Positions 20,588-30,804 of a stretch of DNA of 64,000 nucleotides are shown here, one piece after another. The position numbers and the translations under genes are program-made. Where the stretch lies: positions 109,955 to 173,954 of the forward strand of contig JACPYX010000001.1 in the NCBI GenBank assembly GCA_016195815.1, written 5' to 3'. The notes beneath the pieces were generated by a model, which did no database searches, was not told the origin of the DNA, and saw only the letters and a list, made by a program, of their open reading frames with translations. Numbering within the stretch: position 1 is the first letter of the stretch; each line of letters begins with the position of its first letter. Source of the stretch: Chloroflexota bacterium (lineage in GTDB: Bacteria > Chloroflexota > Anaerolineae > Anaerolineales > Villigracilaceae).

Positions 20588-20684
20588 AATTCAGTTTCCT
20601 TCTTTGAACCGCGAAGCTCGCGAAGAGCGCAAAGCTTCTTTCTTCTTTCCCTTCGCGTCTTTTGTGTTCCTCGCGGTTAATCGT

Positions 20685-21743
20685 TTAGAACTGTTCCAAA
20701 AATCTCACATCGTTGCCCCAGAAATAACGAATGTCTTCGATCTTGTAGCGCAGCATCAACTGGCGTTCCGGCCCCATGCCCCAGGCGAAGCCGGAATAAA
20801 TTTTCGGGTCGTATCCGCCGTTTTGCAAAACGACCGGATGCACCATGCCGCAGCCGAGAATTTCGAGCCAGCCGGAATTTTTGCACACGGCACAGCCTTT
20901 GCCTCCGCACACAAAACATTCCACGTCCATTTCAGCAGAAGGTTCCGTGAACGGAAAATACGAAGCGCGAAAACGCGTGCGCGCATTCTGCCCGAACATG
21001 CGATGCGCGAAATCAATCAGCGTGCCTTTCAAGTTGCTGAATGTAATGCCTTTGCCGACCGCGAGTCCTTCCACTTGATTGAACTGAATTTCGGAGCGCG
21101 CCGTGATCTGCTCGTAACGAAAACACATGCCAGGCAATGCAATGCGAATAGACGGCGGGTCTTTTGGATTCATGGCCGCGAACTCGCGCATGGCATGGAT
21201 CTGCCCCGGCGATGTATGTGTTCTCATCAAAACGGGATTCTCTTCACGGCCTTCTGCTTCGACGTAAAACGAATCCTGCATTTCACGCGCGGGATGATGC
21301 GGCGGGAAGTTAAGCAGTTGGAAATTCATTTCGTCGGTCTCAACTTCGCGCGAGGTATAAACCTGGAATCCCATCTCGGCCAGAATGGACAACACGCGCC
21401 GCAGTTGTTGTGTGGATGGATGCAAGCGTCCATGATGGATTGTGCGGCCGGGCAGGGTCACATCCAGTTTTTCCCCGCTCAACGAGCGCTCCAACGCGGA
21501 CCGTTTGACGGCTTCCGTTTTTTCGGCTAAAGCCGCTTCGAGCGCCGCCTTGACCTTGTTCGCGGCCTGCCCGACGATTGGCCGTTCCTCTTTCGACAAC
21601 GCGCCGAATCCGCTGAAGACCTGCATCAGCGGCGAACTGCGTCCAAGTTGCGCGACCCGCCACGCGTCGAGGGAGGATGCGTCTTGTACAGATCCCAGCG
21701 CATCCAGCGCGGTCTTTTCGATCTCGCTTAATTTATCCAGCAT
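20685..21743 (-). CDS. pheS: Phenylalanine--tRNA ligase alpha subunit
   Basis: RTHTSPGQIHAM, CFRYEQITARSEIQFNQVEGL, GFAWGMGPERQLMLRYKIEDIRYFW. Confidence 0.96.
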   Translation of the reverse strand: MLDKLSEIEKTALDALGSVQDASSLDAWRVAQLGRSSPLMQVFSGFGALSKEERPIVGQAANKVKAALEAALAEKTEAVKRSALERSLSGEKLDVTLPGRTIHHGRLHPSTQQLRRVLSILAEMGFQVYTSREVETDEMNFQLLNFPPHHPAREMQDSFYVEAEGREENPVLMRTHTSPGQIHAMREFAAMNPKDPPSIRIALPGMCFRYEQITARSEIQFNQVEGLAVGKGITFSNLKGTLIDFAHRMFGQNARTRFRASYFPFTEPSAEMDVECFVCGGKGCAVCKNSGWLEILGCGMVHPVVLQNGGYDPKIYSGFAWGMGPERQLMLRYKIEDIRYFWGNDVRFLEQF

Positions 21744-21754
21744 TCACACCTCCG

Positions 21755-21814
21755 TTATTCGATACTCGATATTCGTTCTTCATCAATCGAGTATCGTTGT
21801 CTCGAATATCGAAA
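21755..21814. repeat. Repeat cluster of CGATACTCGATATTCG/CGAGTATCG type
   Basis: ttattcgatactcgatattcgttcttcatcaatcgagtatcgttgtctcgaatatcga; same vocabulary as the insert in metH (36200-36273). Confidence 0.65.
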
Positions 21815-21817
21815 AAT

Positions 21818-22150
21818 AAAACCTCCCGTCCACACAATGGGACGGGAGGCGCTTATGCGTCCCGCGGTACCACCCAAGTTGACTCACATGAGTCCACTTT
21901 GCGCCGACGATGATCGGCCTCCCGCGTAACGCTGGGATTGCGGCTCAAACTACTTTGCAACGCAAGATATTATCTTGCCCTGTGTTCACCCGAGCGGCTC
22001 GAGAGGGAACTTCGATTGGCTTGTGCCGGGCGCAAGTTCCAACTTTACTCTTGCGCTTCTCTGGCGGCGTCCACCGATCTACTTTCCTCTGTCACTGCCT
22101 TTGTATAGGCTCGCCTGTTGGCTCTTATTATCTGCAAAAACATTGCGCTG
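21818..22150 (-). promoter_or_regulatory. T-box leader controlling pheST
   Basis: Minus strand contains AACTTGGGTGGTACCGCGGGACGC (T-box core GGGTGGTACCGCG, 21863-21875) followed by terminator CCTCCCGTCC...GGACGGGAGG and a T-tract (21818-21849), upstream of pheS. Confidence 0.93.
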
Positions 22151-22161
22151 TCAAGTGCGGG

Positions 22162-22953
22162 TTAGACGACTCGATTCCCGCCGGTCTGTTTGGCTTTATA
22201 CAATGCCAAATCCGCATTTTGGAGAATGTTATCCAGTGTGTTGACCTTCGGACTGAACATGTACAAACCGATGCTCACTTTGGGATGGATTTCAACATCT
22301 GCGCGGATGGTGATCTCGGAGATTTTGCTCATTACTCTGTCCAAACATTCCCTGGCCCGCGTCTCGTCGGTTTGAGGGAATAAAAAGACGAATTCATCGC
22401 CGCCATATCTTGCAAACACATCGTTCTCGCGGATGTTTTCCATGCAGGCTTTGCTTACCTGCTGGAGCGCCTGATCACCTGCAATGTGACCGTATGTGTC
22501 GTTGACCATTTTGAAATTATCGAAATCCAGGATGGCGATGGAACAAATCCCGGCGTATCGTTCGATGCGCGTGATTTCATTGTTCGCCAGTTCGAAGAAA
22601 TGACGGCGGTTGTAGGCTCCGGTCAGGTCGTCGGTGATGGATAGGATTCTCAATTGTTGTTCTGTTTTATCCAGCTGATCGAGCAGAAAAAGGGAGCGAT
22701 ATTCAAAGAGAGGAGCAATGAGGACCGGCGTAATGACGGAAAGCAAAAAGGCTGTCCCCGAAAAACTTCCATTCAGCGCAAAATTTACGGAGGCTGTCAC
22801 AGCCACGGAAAGCACAACCGCCATGACCGTAACGACAATCGTGGTCTTGATCACGCCGAAGCGCCGCAGTAACGGGCGGATAGCCATTTTACTTTCCCGA
22901 AAAGCCTGGATCACAGAAATTTCTGGCATTGCGTCCTCCAAGAGGCTGGTCAT
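22162..22953 (-). CDS. Membrane-anchored diguanylate cyclase (GGDEF variant)
   Basis: DDLTGAYNRRHFFEL, DFDNFKMVNDTYGHIAGDQAL, ARYGGDEFVFLFP. Confidence 0.92.
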   Translation of the reverse strand: MTSLLEDAMPEISVIQAFRESKMAIRPLLRRFGVIKTTIVVTVMAVVLSVAVTASVNFALNGSFSGTAFLLSVITPVLIAPLFEYRSLFLLDQLDKTEQQLRILSITDDLTGAYNRRHFFELANNEITRIERYAGICSIAILDFDNFKMVNDTYGHIAGDQALQQVSKACMENIRENDVFARYGGDEFVFLFPQTDETRARECLDRVMSKISEITIRADVEIHPKVSIGLYMFSPKVNTLDNILQNADLALYKAKQTGGNRVV

Positions 22954-23330
22954 CGGATTCCACTATCATAGACCACATCCACGCGCGTAAACTGGCGATC
23001 AGTTACAGTAAAAGGAATCTCCGCCGCGCGCGGCATGACGTTCGGCGATTCGGGACGCAGGATATATTCGCCGGGCGCCAGCGCGGCGCGAAAATATCCG
23101 TTCGCGTCGGTTTTGAATTGTATAACTTTGCGGCGAGTGGTGGTTGTCAAAATCGTAAGGGTGGCTTGATAGGGTTTATCCGGGCACGGATTGTTGACCT
23201 GCACCACCGGGCACATCGGGCCGATGGTCACATTGCCATCCACGCCGCTATCGGTTGGGGTGGGCGCGAGGAAAGGTGAACAGGCGGTAACAAAGAGGAA
23301 GGCCACAAGAAAAATATATTTTGGGCGCAT
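22950..23330 (-). CDS. Lipoprotein with carboxypeptidase-regulatory-like domain
   Basis: MRPKYIFLVAFLFVTACSPF lipoprotein signal; KTDANGYFRAALAPGEYILRPES. Confidence 0.65.
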   Translation of the reverse strand: MRPKYIFLVAFLFVTACSPFLAPTPTDSGVDGNVTIGPMCPVVQVNNPCPDKPYQATLTILTTTTRRKVIQFKTDANGYFRAALAPGEYILRPESPNVMPRAAEIPFTVTDRQFTRVDVVYDSGIR

Positions 23331-23471
23331 GGCAAACTCCTTTTGACGTAAAGACCGACGCCGCCAGTCGTTTGTTCCAAAAAACAAGGGCATGATTCAT
23401 CCTGCCCCTGGAAATCATGTTTCGGCGCACAATTCGTCTATTCATTGCGCGAAGCGCTCCGCTCCCGAAGA

Positions 23472-24452
23472 TTATGGCGTCTTCGTCGGATATTGTGTGT
23501 AGGTTGGAATCGGTGTGCGCGACGGCATGGGTGTAATCGTTGGCGTATCGGTTGGCAAAAAGATCGGGTCGCCCTGCCACGGCAGGAAGCGGATGAAACT
23601 TTTCGCGTCATCGCTGCCTTTGATCTCAGAGCGTTGCAAAACATACAAATTACTTTTCCCCTGATCTGCAGTGAAGCCAGTGGCGCCCATGCCGGCGATA
23701 TACCCCGCGAACTTGACGTAATCCACTGTGGCGTTTCCCACGTTGCCGAACGGATATGCAAAGGTCAGGATGGGAAGACCCAGCAGGTCTTCCAACTTCT
23801 TGCGCGATTCGACAACCTCAGCGCGCAAACGCGGCTCATCCAAAACGGCCAGGTTGGGATGAGTGAGGCTGTGGCTTCCCAATTCCCAGCCGGCGGCGGT
23901 CATTTCTTTGATCTGATCAACGGTCAGATATCCATCCAGGCCGATGCGGGTGTACGGAAGATACAACACGCCGGTCATGCCGTATTTTTTCATGATCGGA
24001 AAAGCGTTGGTGTAATTATCTTCGTTGGCGTCGTCGAAGGTGAGGATGATCGGGCGCGGCGGGAGCGATGCGCCGTTTTGAATCGCGTTCACCAGCATCG
24101 AGGTGGTGATCGGTGTATATTCCCAATCGCGAAGCAAACGGATTTCGTCTTCGAACTTTTCAGGCGAGACGTAATAACGGCTGTTAATCGGCGAGACCGC
24201 GATGTGATGATAGAGCAGGATCGGCACCTCGACCGCACCCGGGCCCTGCGTCACCCAGGTCGGCGTGGCTGTCGGTGAGGGAGTAAAGGTCGGGGTGATG
24301 GATGGAGTCAATGTAACGGTGGCCGTTTCGGTCGGGGGAGGAAGCGTGGCCGTTTCGGTGGCGGTCGGCGCGGGCGCAGCAAAAACATTTGCGCCGCAGC
24401 CAGCCAGCAGGGCAGGCGTCAATAAAAGAAAAACTAAAATGTGTAATTTCAT
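23472..24452 (-). CDS. Polysaccharide deacetylase family lipoprotein
   Basis: LLAGCGAN lipobox; PIILTFDDANEDNYTNAFPIMKKYGM; WELGSHSLTHPNL. Confidence 0.9.
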   Translation of the reverse strand: MKLHILVFLLLTPALLAGCGANVFAAPAPTATETATLPPPTETATVTLTPSITPTFTPSPTATPTWVTQGPGAVEVPILLYHHIAVSPINSRYYVSPEKFEDEIRLLRDWEYTPITTSMLVNAIQNGASLPPRPIILTFDDANEDNYTNAFPIMKKYGMTGVLYLPYTRIGLDGYLTVDQIKEMTAAGWELGSHSLTHPNLAVLDEPRLRAEVVESRKKLEDLLGLPILTFAYPFGNVGNATVDYVKFAGYIAGMGATGFTADQGKSNLYVLQRSEIKGSDDAKSFIRFLPWQGDPIFLPTDTPTITPMPSRTPIPTYTQYPTKTP

Positions 24453-24486
24453 GGGCGGGATTTTACATCAATTTGATGAGAGTGCT

Positions 24487-25251
24487 TTAACGATTGAGTT
24501 CCCAAATGATTCGCAGGCCGTCGAGCGTGAGCCACGGCGCGAGGACGTTGATGACTTTGGTTTCTTGCGCGATGATTTCGGCCAGGCCGCCGGTGGCGAC
24601 GACTTTCATCTCGCTTCCCAACTCGGACTTGAAGCGGGCCACCATGCCCTCGACCATGCTCACGTACCCGAAGAGCAGTCCCGATTGCATGGCGTGGACA
24701 GTGTTGCGGCCAATGACGGACGGCGGGCGCTGCAGGTCAATGCGCTGAAGTTTGGCGGTGTGCGTAAAAAGCGCGTCGGCGGCGAGATGGATTCCGGCGG
24801 TGATCGCACCGCCGAGATAATCGCCGTCTTTGGTGAGGGCGTTGAACGTGGTGGCTGTGCCGAAATCCACGATGCAGGCCGGGCCGCCGTATAGTTTCAG
24901 CGTGGCGACCGCGTCCGCCACCCGGTCTGCACCGACGGCTTTCGGGTCCTCATAGCGGATGCGGATACCGGTTTTAATTCCGGTGTCCACCACCAGCGGT
25001 TCCTGCTTAAGATATTCGCGGCAGGCCTGTACCACGCGCTGGGTCAATTGCGGAACGACGGATGCAAGACAAATACCACTCAAGTCTTTGACGGATTTTC
25101 CTGCATGTTGAAGCAGGCCAAGCAATTGCAAGCCGTATTCATCGGGCATGCGGTTGTGATCGGTGGCAAGCCGCCAGTGCGGATTGAGTTTATCGCCTTC
25201 GTAGAGGCCGAGGGTCAGATTGGTGTTGCCGACATCAATGGCGAGCAGCAT
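24487..25251 (-). CDS. coaX: Type III pantothenate kinase
   Basis: MLLAIDVGNTNLTLGLYEG; KAVGADRVADAVATLKLYGGPACIVDFGTATTFN. Confidence 0.95.
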   Translation of the reverse strand: MLLAIDVGNTNLTLGLYEGDKLNPHWRLATDHNRMPDEYGLQLLGLLQHAGKSVKDLSGICLASVVPQLTQRVVQACREYLKQEPLVVDTGIKTGIRIRYEDPKAVGADRVADAVATLKLYGGPACIVDFGTATTFNALTKDGDYLGGAITAGIHLAADALFTHTAKLQRIDLQRPPSVIGRNTVHAMQSGLLFGYVSMVEGMVARFKSELGSEMKVVATGGLAEIIAQETKVINVLAPWLTLDGLRIIWELNR

Positions 25252-26653
25252 GGTTTGCTCCGATTTGATTTGATTCAAAAACAGTTTCCGGCGCCTGGCT
25301 GGCGCACAAAATCAGAAACGTGATCAACGGAAACACTTGCAGGACGATGCGCTGGCCCGAGTAACTCAAATGCCAGTTCAGATCGTAAGGCGTGATGAGA
25401 TAGACCGCGTAATCGCCGAGCGCTTGTACGACCAGAATTGTAATCCCAGCGATGTAAGCCCGGCGATGTTGCGCCTGGATCGGGGAACGGAAGAGCAGAA
25501 AGTAGGTCAGCAGAATGGGAAAGACTCCGATTGCCAGAGATATGCCGGTCCAACTGCCGAAGCGGATGAATTGATTCCAGAAGAATTTTATTATTTCAGC
25601 ATGGCGCGAAAGATCGAGAATCTGCTGGAGCGATTTTGCCGCGCCGCTGCTCAACACGTCGCTGGGCGGGGCGAGGAAGAGTTTGAAATATAAAGTGATT
25701 GCAAATGGGGAGGTGAGTCCCAACGCATAAAAGAAAAGAACTCGGAACGGTTTTTGTCTGAAAAAGGCGATGGTCAGCGCGACGCCGACCGCAACGACGA
25801 ACAGACCGCCTTCGTTCTTCGTCCACGCGGCGAAACCGGCACTGAGACCGGCCAGCGCGATCAGGGCCGGTTTTTTATGCAGGACATAAAAATAGATGAG
25901 AACAACTGTGGCCAGCATGAAAAAAGCCAGCGGCACGTCTGCCAGTTCACGCGCGCCTTCGTTGACCAGCACGGGCGTGCCCCATAATATGATTGCTCCC
26001 AGCGCGGCCTGTCCCGTTGACTTGATCGAAGCCAGCGCGCCGACTGCCAGGCCAAGCACACCGACCGCGAACAACGCGCTCTGGATCATAGGCACGCGCG
26101 GGGTTTCCGCGCCGAGCGTATCCCAGCCGGAGGCGGTGTTCATCGCCAGAAGCAACGGATAATCGGCGTGGAAGATCGGGTCCATTTGACGCGAGAAGGA
26201 TTCCAGCCAGTTCGCCTGATCGCGGTAGACGAAGCGCGCGGCGCGGTTGTACATCATCCAGGCGTCCCAGTCTCCCTGCTTGCGGCGCAGAAGATAACTG
26301 ACTGTGCTGGCCAGAGAAATCAAAAAGATGATCAACGCAACGGCTGAAAGAATCGTTTGCGTGCGCGTCAAGTTCCAGCGCGGCAGCACAGGCCAGGCCT
26401 GCTTTCTTTCTTTCCAAATCGTGATTGTCAAAAGAATCGCGAAGATCCCCAGTTGGACGAAGATGAACCAGCGCCCTCCCGCGAAGAAAAACAAATAGAG
26501 AAAATACAGCAGGGATGAAAGTCCAAGCCCGAGGCCGATTCCCAAAAAGGCTTTGAAGAACAGAATCTTGAAATCCCGTTCGGGCCACAGGAGATGAACG
26601 AGCATCCCGCCGATCAGAATCGGTAAAAGAAAAATAACGGCGAGCAGAATCAT
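25235..26653 (-). CDS. Polytopic membrane protein, glycosyltransferase (GT39/PMT-like)
   Basis: ~470 aa, >10 hydrophobic segments, N-terminal loop with acidic residues (KQGDWDAWMMYNRAARF). Confidence 0.65.
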   Translation of the reverse strand: MILLAVIFLLPILIGGMLVHLLWPERDFKILFFKAFLGIGLGLGLSSLLYFLYLFFFAGGRWFIFVQLGIFAILLTITIWKERKQAWPVLPRWNLTRTQTILSAVALIIFLISLASTVSYLLRRKQGDWDAWMMYNRAARFVYRDQANWLESFSRQMDPIFHADYPLLLAMNTASGWDTLGAETPRVPMIQSALFAVGVLGLAVGALASIKSTGQAALGAIILWGTPVLVNEGARELADVPLAFFMLATVVLIYFYVLHKKPALIALAGLSAGFAAWTKNEGGLFVVAVGVALTIAFFRQKPFRVLFFYALGLTSPFAITLYFKLFLAPPSDVLSSGAAKSLQQILDLSRHAEIIKFFWNQFIRFGSWTGISLAIGVFPILLTYFLLFRSPIQAQHRRAYIAGITILVVQALGDYAVYLITPYDLNWHLSYSGQRIVLQVFPLITFLILCASQAPETVFESNQIGANHAARH

Positions 26654-27075
26654 TTGCTCACCCTGTGAAAAAGATAGATGTTGCCCTTGAACGCGATGAC
26701 TTCAAACTTTCCCACATTGGACTGGCTCCAGACTTTATAAGCCTCTCGACTCAAATTGCCGATGTTCCATTCATGGTCCGTGCCTTTGACAATGATGATG
26801 GGCGACATCACATACTGCGCCAGCACATATTCGCCCTCATCGTTGGCTGCATCGTAACTCACGCCGGGGATGCTCGAATCGGAAATATAGCCAACGACTC
26901 CGCGTTGAAATGGAAGCCGCTCCTTCAGCGGCGCGAAGCGTGTTTCCCAATCCGCGACCGGATCGTCGCTTGCGCTTCCCAAATCTTTTGTGGAGATCAG
27001 TGTTTGAATGCTTGCAAAAAGACTCGCGATCACAATCAGTACAAGGAAAAGTCTCTGCGCCCATTTCATCTTCAT
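26650..27075 (-). CDS. Conserved hypothetical protein with N-terminal signal/TM
   Basis: ORF in operon-like arrangement (4-bp overlaps) with its neighbours; no domain recognised. Confidence 0.55.
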   Translation of the reverse strand: MKMKWAQRLFLVLIVIASLFASIQTLISTKDLGSASDDPVADWETRFAPLKERLPFQRGVVGYISDSSIPGVSYDAANDEGEYVLAQYVMSPIIIVKGTDHEWNIGNLSREAYKVWSQSNVGKFEVIAFKGNIYLFHRVSK

Positions 27076-28931
27076 GCGGCTCTCTGCGGCTCTTTCACTT
27101 TGTCAATGATGTCTGCGATCAGATCGAAGCGGCTGAACTGCGGCATAATGTAAATGCCCTGCGCCCACGGCTTGATCTGTTCGACCAATTCTACCGCGAT
27201 GCGCACGCCCTCCTGCGCGGCGCGCTCGCCCGCTTTTTCCATGCGCGCGATGATTTCATCGGGAATCGAAATGCCCGGCACTTCATGATTCAAAAAGTTG
27301 GCGTGCTTCAAACTGACCAGCGGCAGAACACCGACCAGCACCGGACGATTAAGCGGCCCATGTTTCAATTCATTTTTCGCCAAAAATCCTTCGCCGTCTT
27401 TGGCCTGATAAATGGGCTGGGTGATGAAGAAATCCGTTCCGGCCTTGACCTTGCGTTGAAGATTCTTCATCTCGTGATCCGCGTCGGGCGGACAAAGATT
27501 CAGCGCCGCGCCGACGAAGAAACTGGTCGGCTGCCCGATGCTCGTGCCGGAATGATCCACGCCGGCATTGAATCCCTGCTTGATGAGTTTGATCAAGCCG
27601 GATGGCACGAGGTCATAATTATCCGTCGCTTCGGGATAATCGCCGATGGCAGTCGGGTCGCCCATCACCACGAACACGTTGCGGATGCCGAGCGCGTGCG
27701 CCGCCAGCAGGTCGCCCTGCACTCGCAGCAGATTCCGGCCGCGGGTCGGGAAGTGAAGCGTGGTCTCCACGTTGACTTTGCGCTGCACCACGTCGCACAC
27801 CGCCCAGGCCGACATTCTCATGCGCGCCATCGGCGAGTCTGCCACGTTGATCACGTCCGCGCCGGCTTCGGTCAACAGCGAGGCGCCCGCCAGAAGTTTG
27901 TGAGTCGAAAGGCCGCGCGGCGGGTCCATCTCGACCGAGACTGCAAATTTGCCCGCCGCCAGTTTCTGCGCGAACTGCGTGGGCTGTTCCTGCGCGGTCT
28001 CGACGATTTCCTCGGCGGGCAGCATCGTGATGTGCATCGGGTTGATTTCCGGCGCGGTGTCGAGCGCCTTGCGCATGGCCGCGATGTGTTGAGGCGTTGT
28101 GCCGCAGCACCCGCCGACGATGCAGGCGCCCGCCTCGCGGAACGAAAGCGCGTAATCGCCAAAGTAATCCGGGTCAGCCGGATACATGATGCGCCCGCCG
28201 ACCTGTTCAGGCCAGCCCGCGTTCGGCTTGACCCAGAACTTTCCATCCGGCGCGGCATGACGCATCTGTTTCAAAATGCGAAGCAGCTGCGCCGGGCCGC
28301 CGGAGCAGTTGACGCCGAGGATGTCCGCGCCCGCATCGTGCAGAGTGCGCGCCACTTTCATCGGATCGTCGCCCAGCACGGTGCAGTCATCGCGCGTGAA
28401 CGTGACGGACGCGACCACTGGCAATTTGCAAGTTTGTTTCGCGGCCTTGATCGCCTCGCGGATTTCATGCAGATCGGTCATGGTTTCGATCACGATCAAA
28501 TCCGCGCCGGCCTCGCACAACGCGCGGATCTGTTCCGCGAACGCTTCGCGCGCCGCCTCGGGCTGGACGCGCCCGAACGGAGCGATGCGCACACCCAGCG
28601 GGCCAATATCGCCCGCGATCAACACGTTTTTAAAAGATGCGGCCACGCTGCGCTTCGCCAATTCCACACCCGCTTTGTTGATATCCGTGACTTTTTTATC
28701 GAGGCCGTGCTTGCCCAGTTTGAATCGATTCGCGCCGAAGGTGTTGGTCAACACCAATTGCGCGCCGGCTTCAATATATTCACGATGAACATCGGCAACC
28801 GCCGCAGGGTTGGTTAGATTCAACTCATCGAAACATTTGTCGAAACTCACGCCGCGGCTGTGAAGCATGGTGCCCATCGCGCCGTCGGCCAGGATCACTT
28901 CAAAATTGAGACGTTCGAGTAAATTGCTCAT
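27072..28931 (-). CDS. Bifunctional homocysteine S-methyltransferase / methylenetetrahydrofolate reductase
   Basis: DGAMGTMLHSRGVSFDKCFDELNLTNP, VGGCCGTTPQHIAAM, then an MTHFR domain (SVEMDPPRGLSTHKLLAGASLL..., FFITQPIYQ). Confidence 0.92.
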   Translation of the reverse strand: MSNLLERLNFEVILADGAMGTMLHSRGVSFDKCFDELNLTNPAAVADVHREYIEAGAQLVLTNTFGANRFKLGKHGLDKKVTDINKAGVELAKRSVAASFKNVLIAGDIGPLGVRIAPFGRVQPEAAREAFAEQIRALCEAGADLIVIETMTDLHEIREAIKAAKQTCKLPVVASVTFTRDDCTVLGDDPMKVARTLHDAGADILGVNCSGGPAQLLRILKQMRHAAPDGKFWVKPNAGWPEQVGGRIMYPADPDYFGDYALSFREAGACIVGGCCGTTPQHIAAMRKALDTAPEINPMHITMLPAEEIVETAQEQPTQFAQKLAAGKFAVSVEMDPPRGLSTHKLLAGASLLTEAGADVINVADSPMARMRMSAWAVCDVVQRKVNVETTLHFPTRGRNLLRVQGDLLAAHALGIRNVFVVMGDPTAIGDYPEATDNYDLVPSGLIKLIKQGFNAGVDHSGTSIGQPTSFFVGAALNLCPPDADHEMKNLQRKVKAGTDFFITQPIYQAKDGEGFLAKNELKHGPLNRPVLVGVLPLVSLKHANFLNHEVPGISIPDEIIARMEKAGERAAQEGVRIAVELVEQIKPWAQGIYIMPQFSRFDLIADIIDKVKEPQRAA

Positions 28932-28941
28932 TGTTTCTCCA

Positions 28942-30735
28942 TCAGGGTTTCTTGATCACCGTTAAAAGTGAGCCATCACGCTCGATCGTGTAAACGATCG
29001 GCGCGTCGGGGTATGACTGCAAATCCAAGTTGTAGCGAGTCAGCGCAACCACATAATCATAACGGTCGGCGCGTTCGGCTTCATAGGTTGAATAAAGCTT
29101 CAAGTCCGGGCGCAGGTACAAGCCGAGCAAATGCGCCGGGCCTTCGGCCCAAATATTCGCGTTGGCGGGCGCGTTGGCGTTCAACCAATCCGCGGCTTCG
29201 CGGTACGAGATGCCCCAATAATCCAATTCAAATTTTCGGAACGCGCCCGCCTCACCGCCGATGAAGCGGTTGTAATAAATGTATTCATAAGGATGCAAGC
29301 GCGCGCCGTCAATGATGCCGGGCAGAACGACCAGAGCGATCAAAGCAATTTGCAGCACGGGGCGTTTGATTTTTTCAAACACGACTCCTGCCATCAGAAA
29401 CACCGGCGGCAGGATAAAAAATATCTGGCGGAAATTATCGTACAACGGCGAACGCGTGACGACGAATCCGGTCAGCGGCAGGATGAACCAGATCAGAGTC
29501 AGTGCGATCAGTTCCCGCTTCTCTCTGAACCGGATAATGGCCGCCGCCAAACCGGCCGCGAATAAAACCCAGACCGGTTCCGTTAATTGGATTCCCAGCA
29601 GGACAGGCAGATACGAAGCCGGCAATCCCGCGGATGAATAGTCCGCGCCGTTGAACAGCACTTGTCCCTGCCAGGGATACGCTGACATGACGCGCACACT
29701 CTGGATGAAATTGCCAATTGGATCGAGCCATAAATAAGGCCAGGTCAGATAGGTAACGAAGAGCGCGACGACCGCGTAGACAATCAACGCGGGAACGGCT
29801 TGCTTTCCTCGTTTGTGTAACGCGTAAAGCGTAACAATTAAAGCGGCGAAGGGTGCGAGCACGCGAATGGATGTGGCGACTCCAAAAAGAAGCGCGGGGA
29901 AGAGAATGGGGAATAGAGAATGGAGAATGGTTGGCGCGTATCGGCGATAGAGGAAAAATAAAATGAAAGAAGAAAGAAGAAAGAAGGCAGAGCGCGCCCA
30001 CAGAAAATAAACAAAATATTTCTGGATATAAATCTCAGGCTTGACCTTATCAATATCCGAGGCGATGGATGAAATGATATTCGTCTGCCCGGCGGCCGCG
30101 GCGCGCACCAGGCCCTCGATCCAGGCGCGGATGGCCGGGGTGGCGACGATGAGTCCGAAGACGGAAGCCAGCCACAGTGCGGTCAGAACGAGCAGAGTCC
30201 ACTTGAGGCGGGGGGAAAGGTCGTTCAGCGAAATCGGTTCGAGCGAATCAACAAATCTCAATCCAAATAATAAAGAAAGAAGAAAGAAGGAAAGAAAGGG
30301 AATATCTTTTGGACTGATAAAAGCATGGCCCCACAAAAGAGGCTGTGTCGCGAAAAGCAGGGTCGCGCCGATGGCCGGGATTTGTGAGAGCCAACGCTTG
30401 GCAAGCGCGTAAAAGGCCCAGAGGCCGATGAGATAAGTGAGGAAGTAAAGCCAATGACGAAGGTCGGAGAGACTCCACCGAAAAATGGGCTGAAGGATTT
30501 TTGCCCCCAGTTCAACAGCCATCACAAAGGCCGGGCCGTAGTTGTCGTAGGTGTTGCCGGTCAGTTCGATCTGCCCGGTGCGCGGCCAGGACGAATACGC
30601 AGCGAGGGCGCGGTCGGCGTATTTATAGAATTGCAATTCGTCCCACGATTCGCCATATTGGCGCGTGATGATGATGCCAAAGATGCTAACGACTAAAAAA
30701 ATGATAAGGAGAGAATGTTTCTTAAAAGCGGCCAT
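28942..30735 (-). CDS. Polytopic glycosyltransferase family 39-like protein (copy 1)
   Basis: YGESWDELQFYKYADRALAAY and GHAFISPKDIPF; start set to MAAFKKH because MRKFAKIGGKKP in the track ORF is repeat-derived. Confidence 0.75.
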   Translation of the reverse strand: MAAFKKHSLLIIFLVVSIFGIIITRQYGESWDELQFYKYADRALAAYSSWPRTGQIELTGNTYDNYGPAFVMAVELGAKILQPIFRWSLSDLRHWLYFLTYLIGLWAFYALAKRWLSQIPAIGATLLFATQPLLWGHAFISPKDIPFLSFFLLSLLFGLRFVDSLEPISLNDLSPRLKWTLLVLTALWLASVFGLIVATPAIRAWIEGLVRAAAAGQTNIISSIASDIDKVKPEIYIQKYFVYFLWARSAFFLLSSFILFFLYRRYAPTILHSLFPILFPALLFGVATSIRVLAPFAALIVTLYALHKRGKQAVPALIVYAVVALFVTYLTWPYLWLDPIGNFIQSVRVMSAYPWQGQVLFNGADYSSAGLPASYLPVLLGIQLTEPVWVLFAAGLAAAIIRFREKRELIALTLIWFILPLTGFVVTRSPLYDNFRQIFFILPPVFLMAGVVFEKIKRPVLQIALIALVVLPGIIDGARLHPYEYIYYNRFIGGEAGAFRKFELDYWGISYREAADWLNANAPANANIWAEGPAHLLGLYLRPDLKLYSTYEAERADRYDYVVALTRYNLDLQSYPDAPIVYTIERDGSLLTVIKKP

Positions 30736-30746
30736 AGGTTTTTTTC

Positions 30747-30792
30747 CGCCAATCTTCGCGAATTTACGCAAATCAATTCGCGAAGATTGGCG
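30747..30792. repeat. Long perfect inverted repeat CGCCAATCTTCGCGAATT / AATTCGCGAAGATTGGCG
   Basis: 18-bp arms at 30747-30764 and 30775-30792. Confidence 0.9.
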
Positions 30793-30804
30793 TTAACTCA
30801 CAGA

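Noticed and set aside
20460-21530. 356-aa plus-strand ORF across the pheT-pheS junction
   Set aside because: Antisense to pheT/pheS; composition is shadow-like.
23445-24278. 277-aa plus-strand ORF opposite the polysaccharide deacetylase gene
   Set aside because: Shadow ORF; the minus-strand protein has clear catalytic motifs.
26910-28817. 635-aa plus-strand ORF opposite the HMT/MTHFR gene
   Set aside because: Antisense shadow of a well-supported gene; Arg/His-rich composition typical of mirror ORFs in GC-rich codon usage, no recognisable domain.
29890-30300. Purine-rich GAAAGAAGAAAGAAGG and GGGAATAGAGAATGGAGAATGG strings in a GT39-like gene, initially taken as repeats
   Set aside because: They encode Phe/Leu-rich transmembrane segments; may partly overlap a repeat family, but membrane-protein composition is a sufficient explanation.
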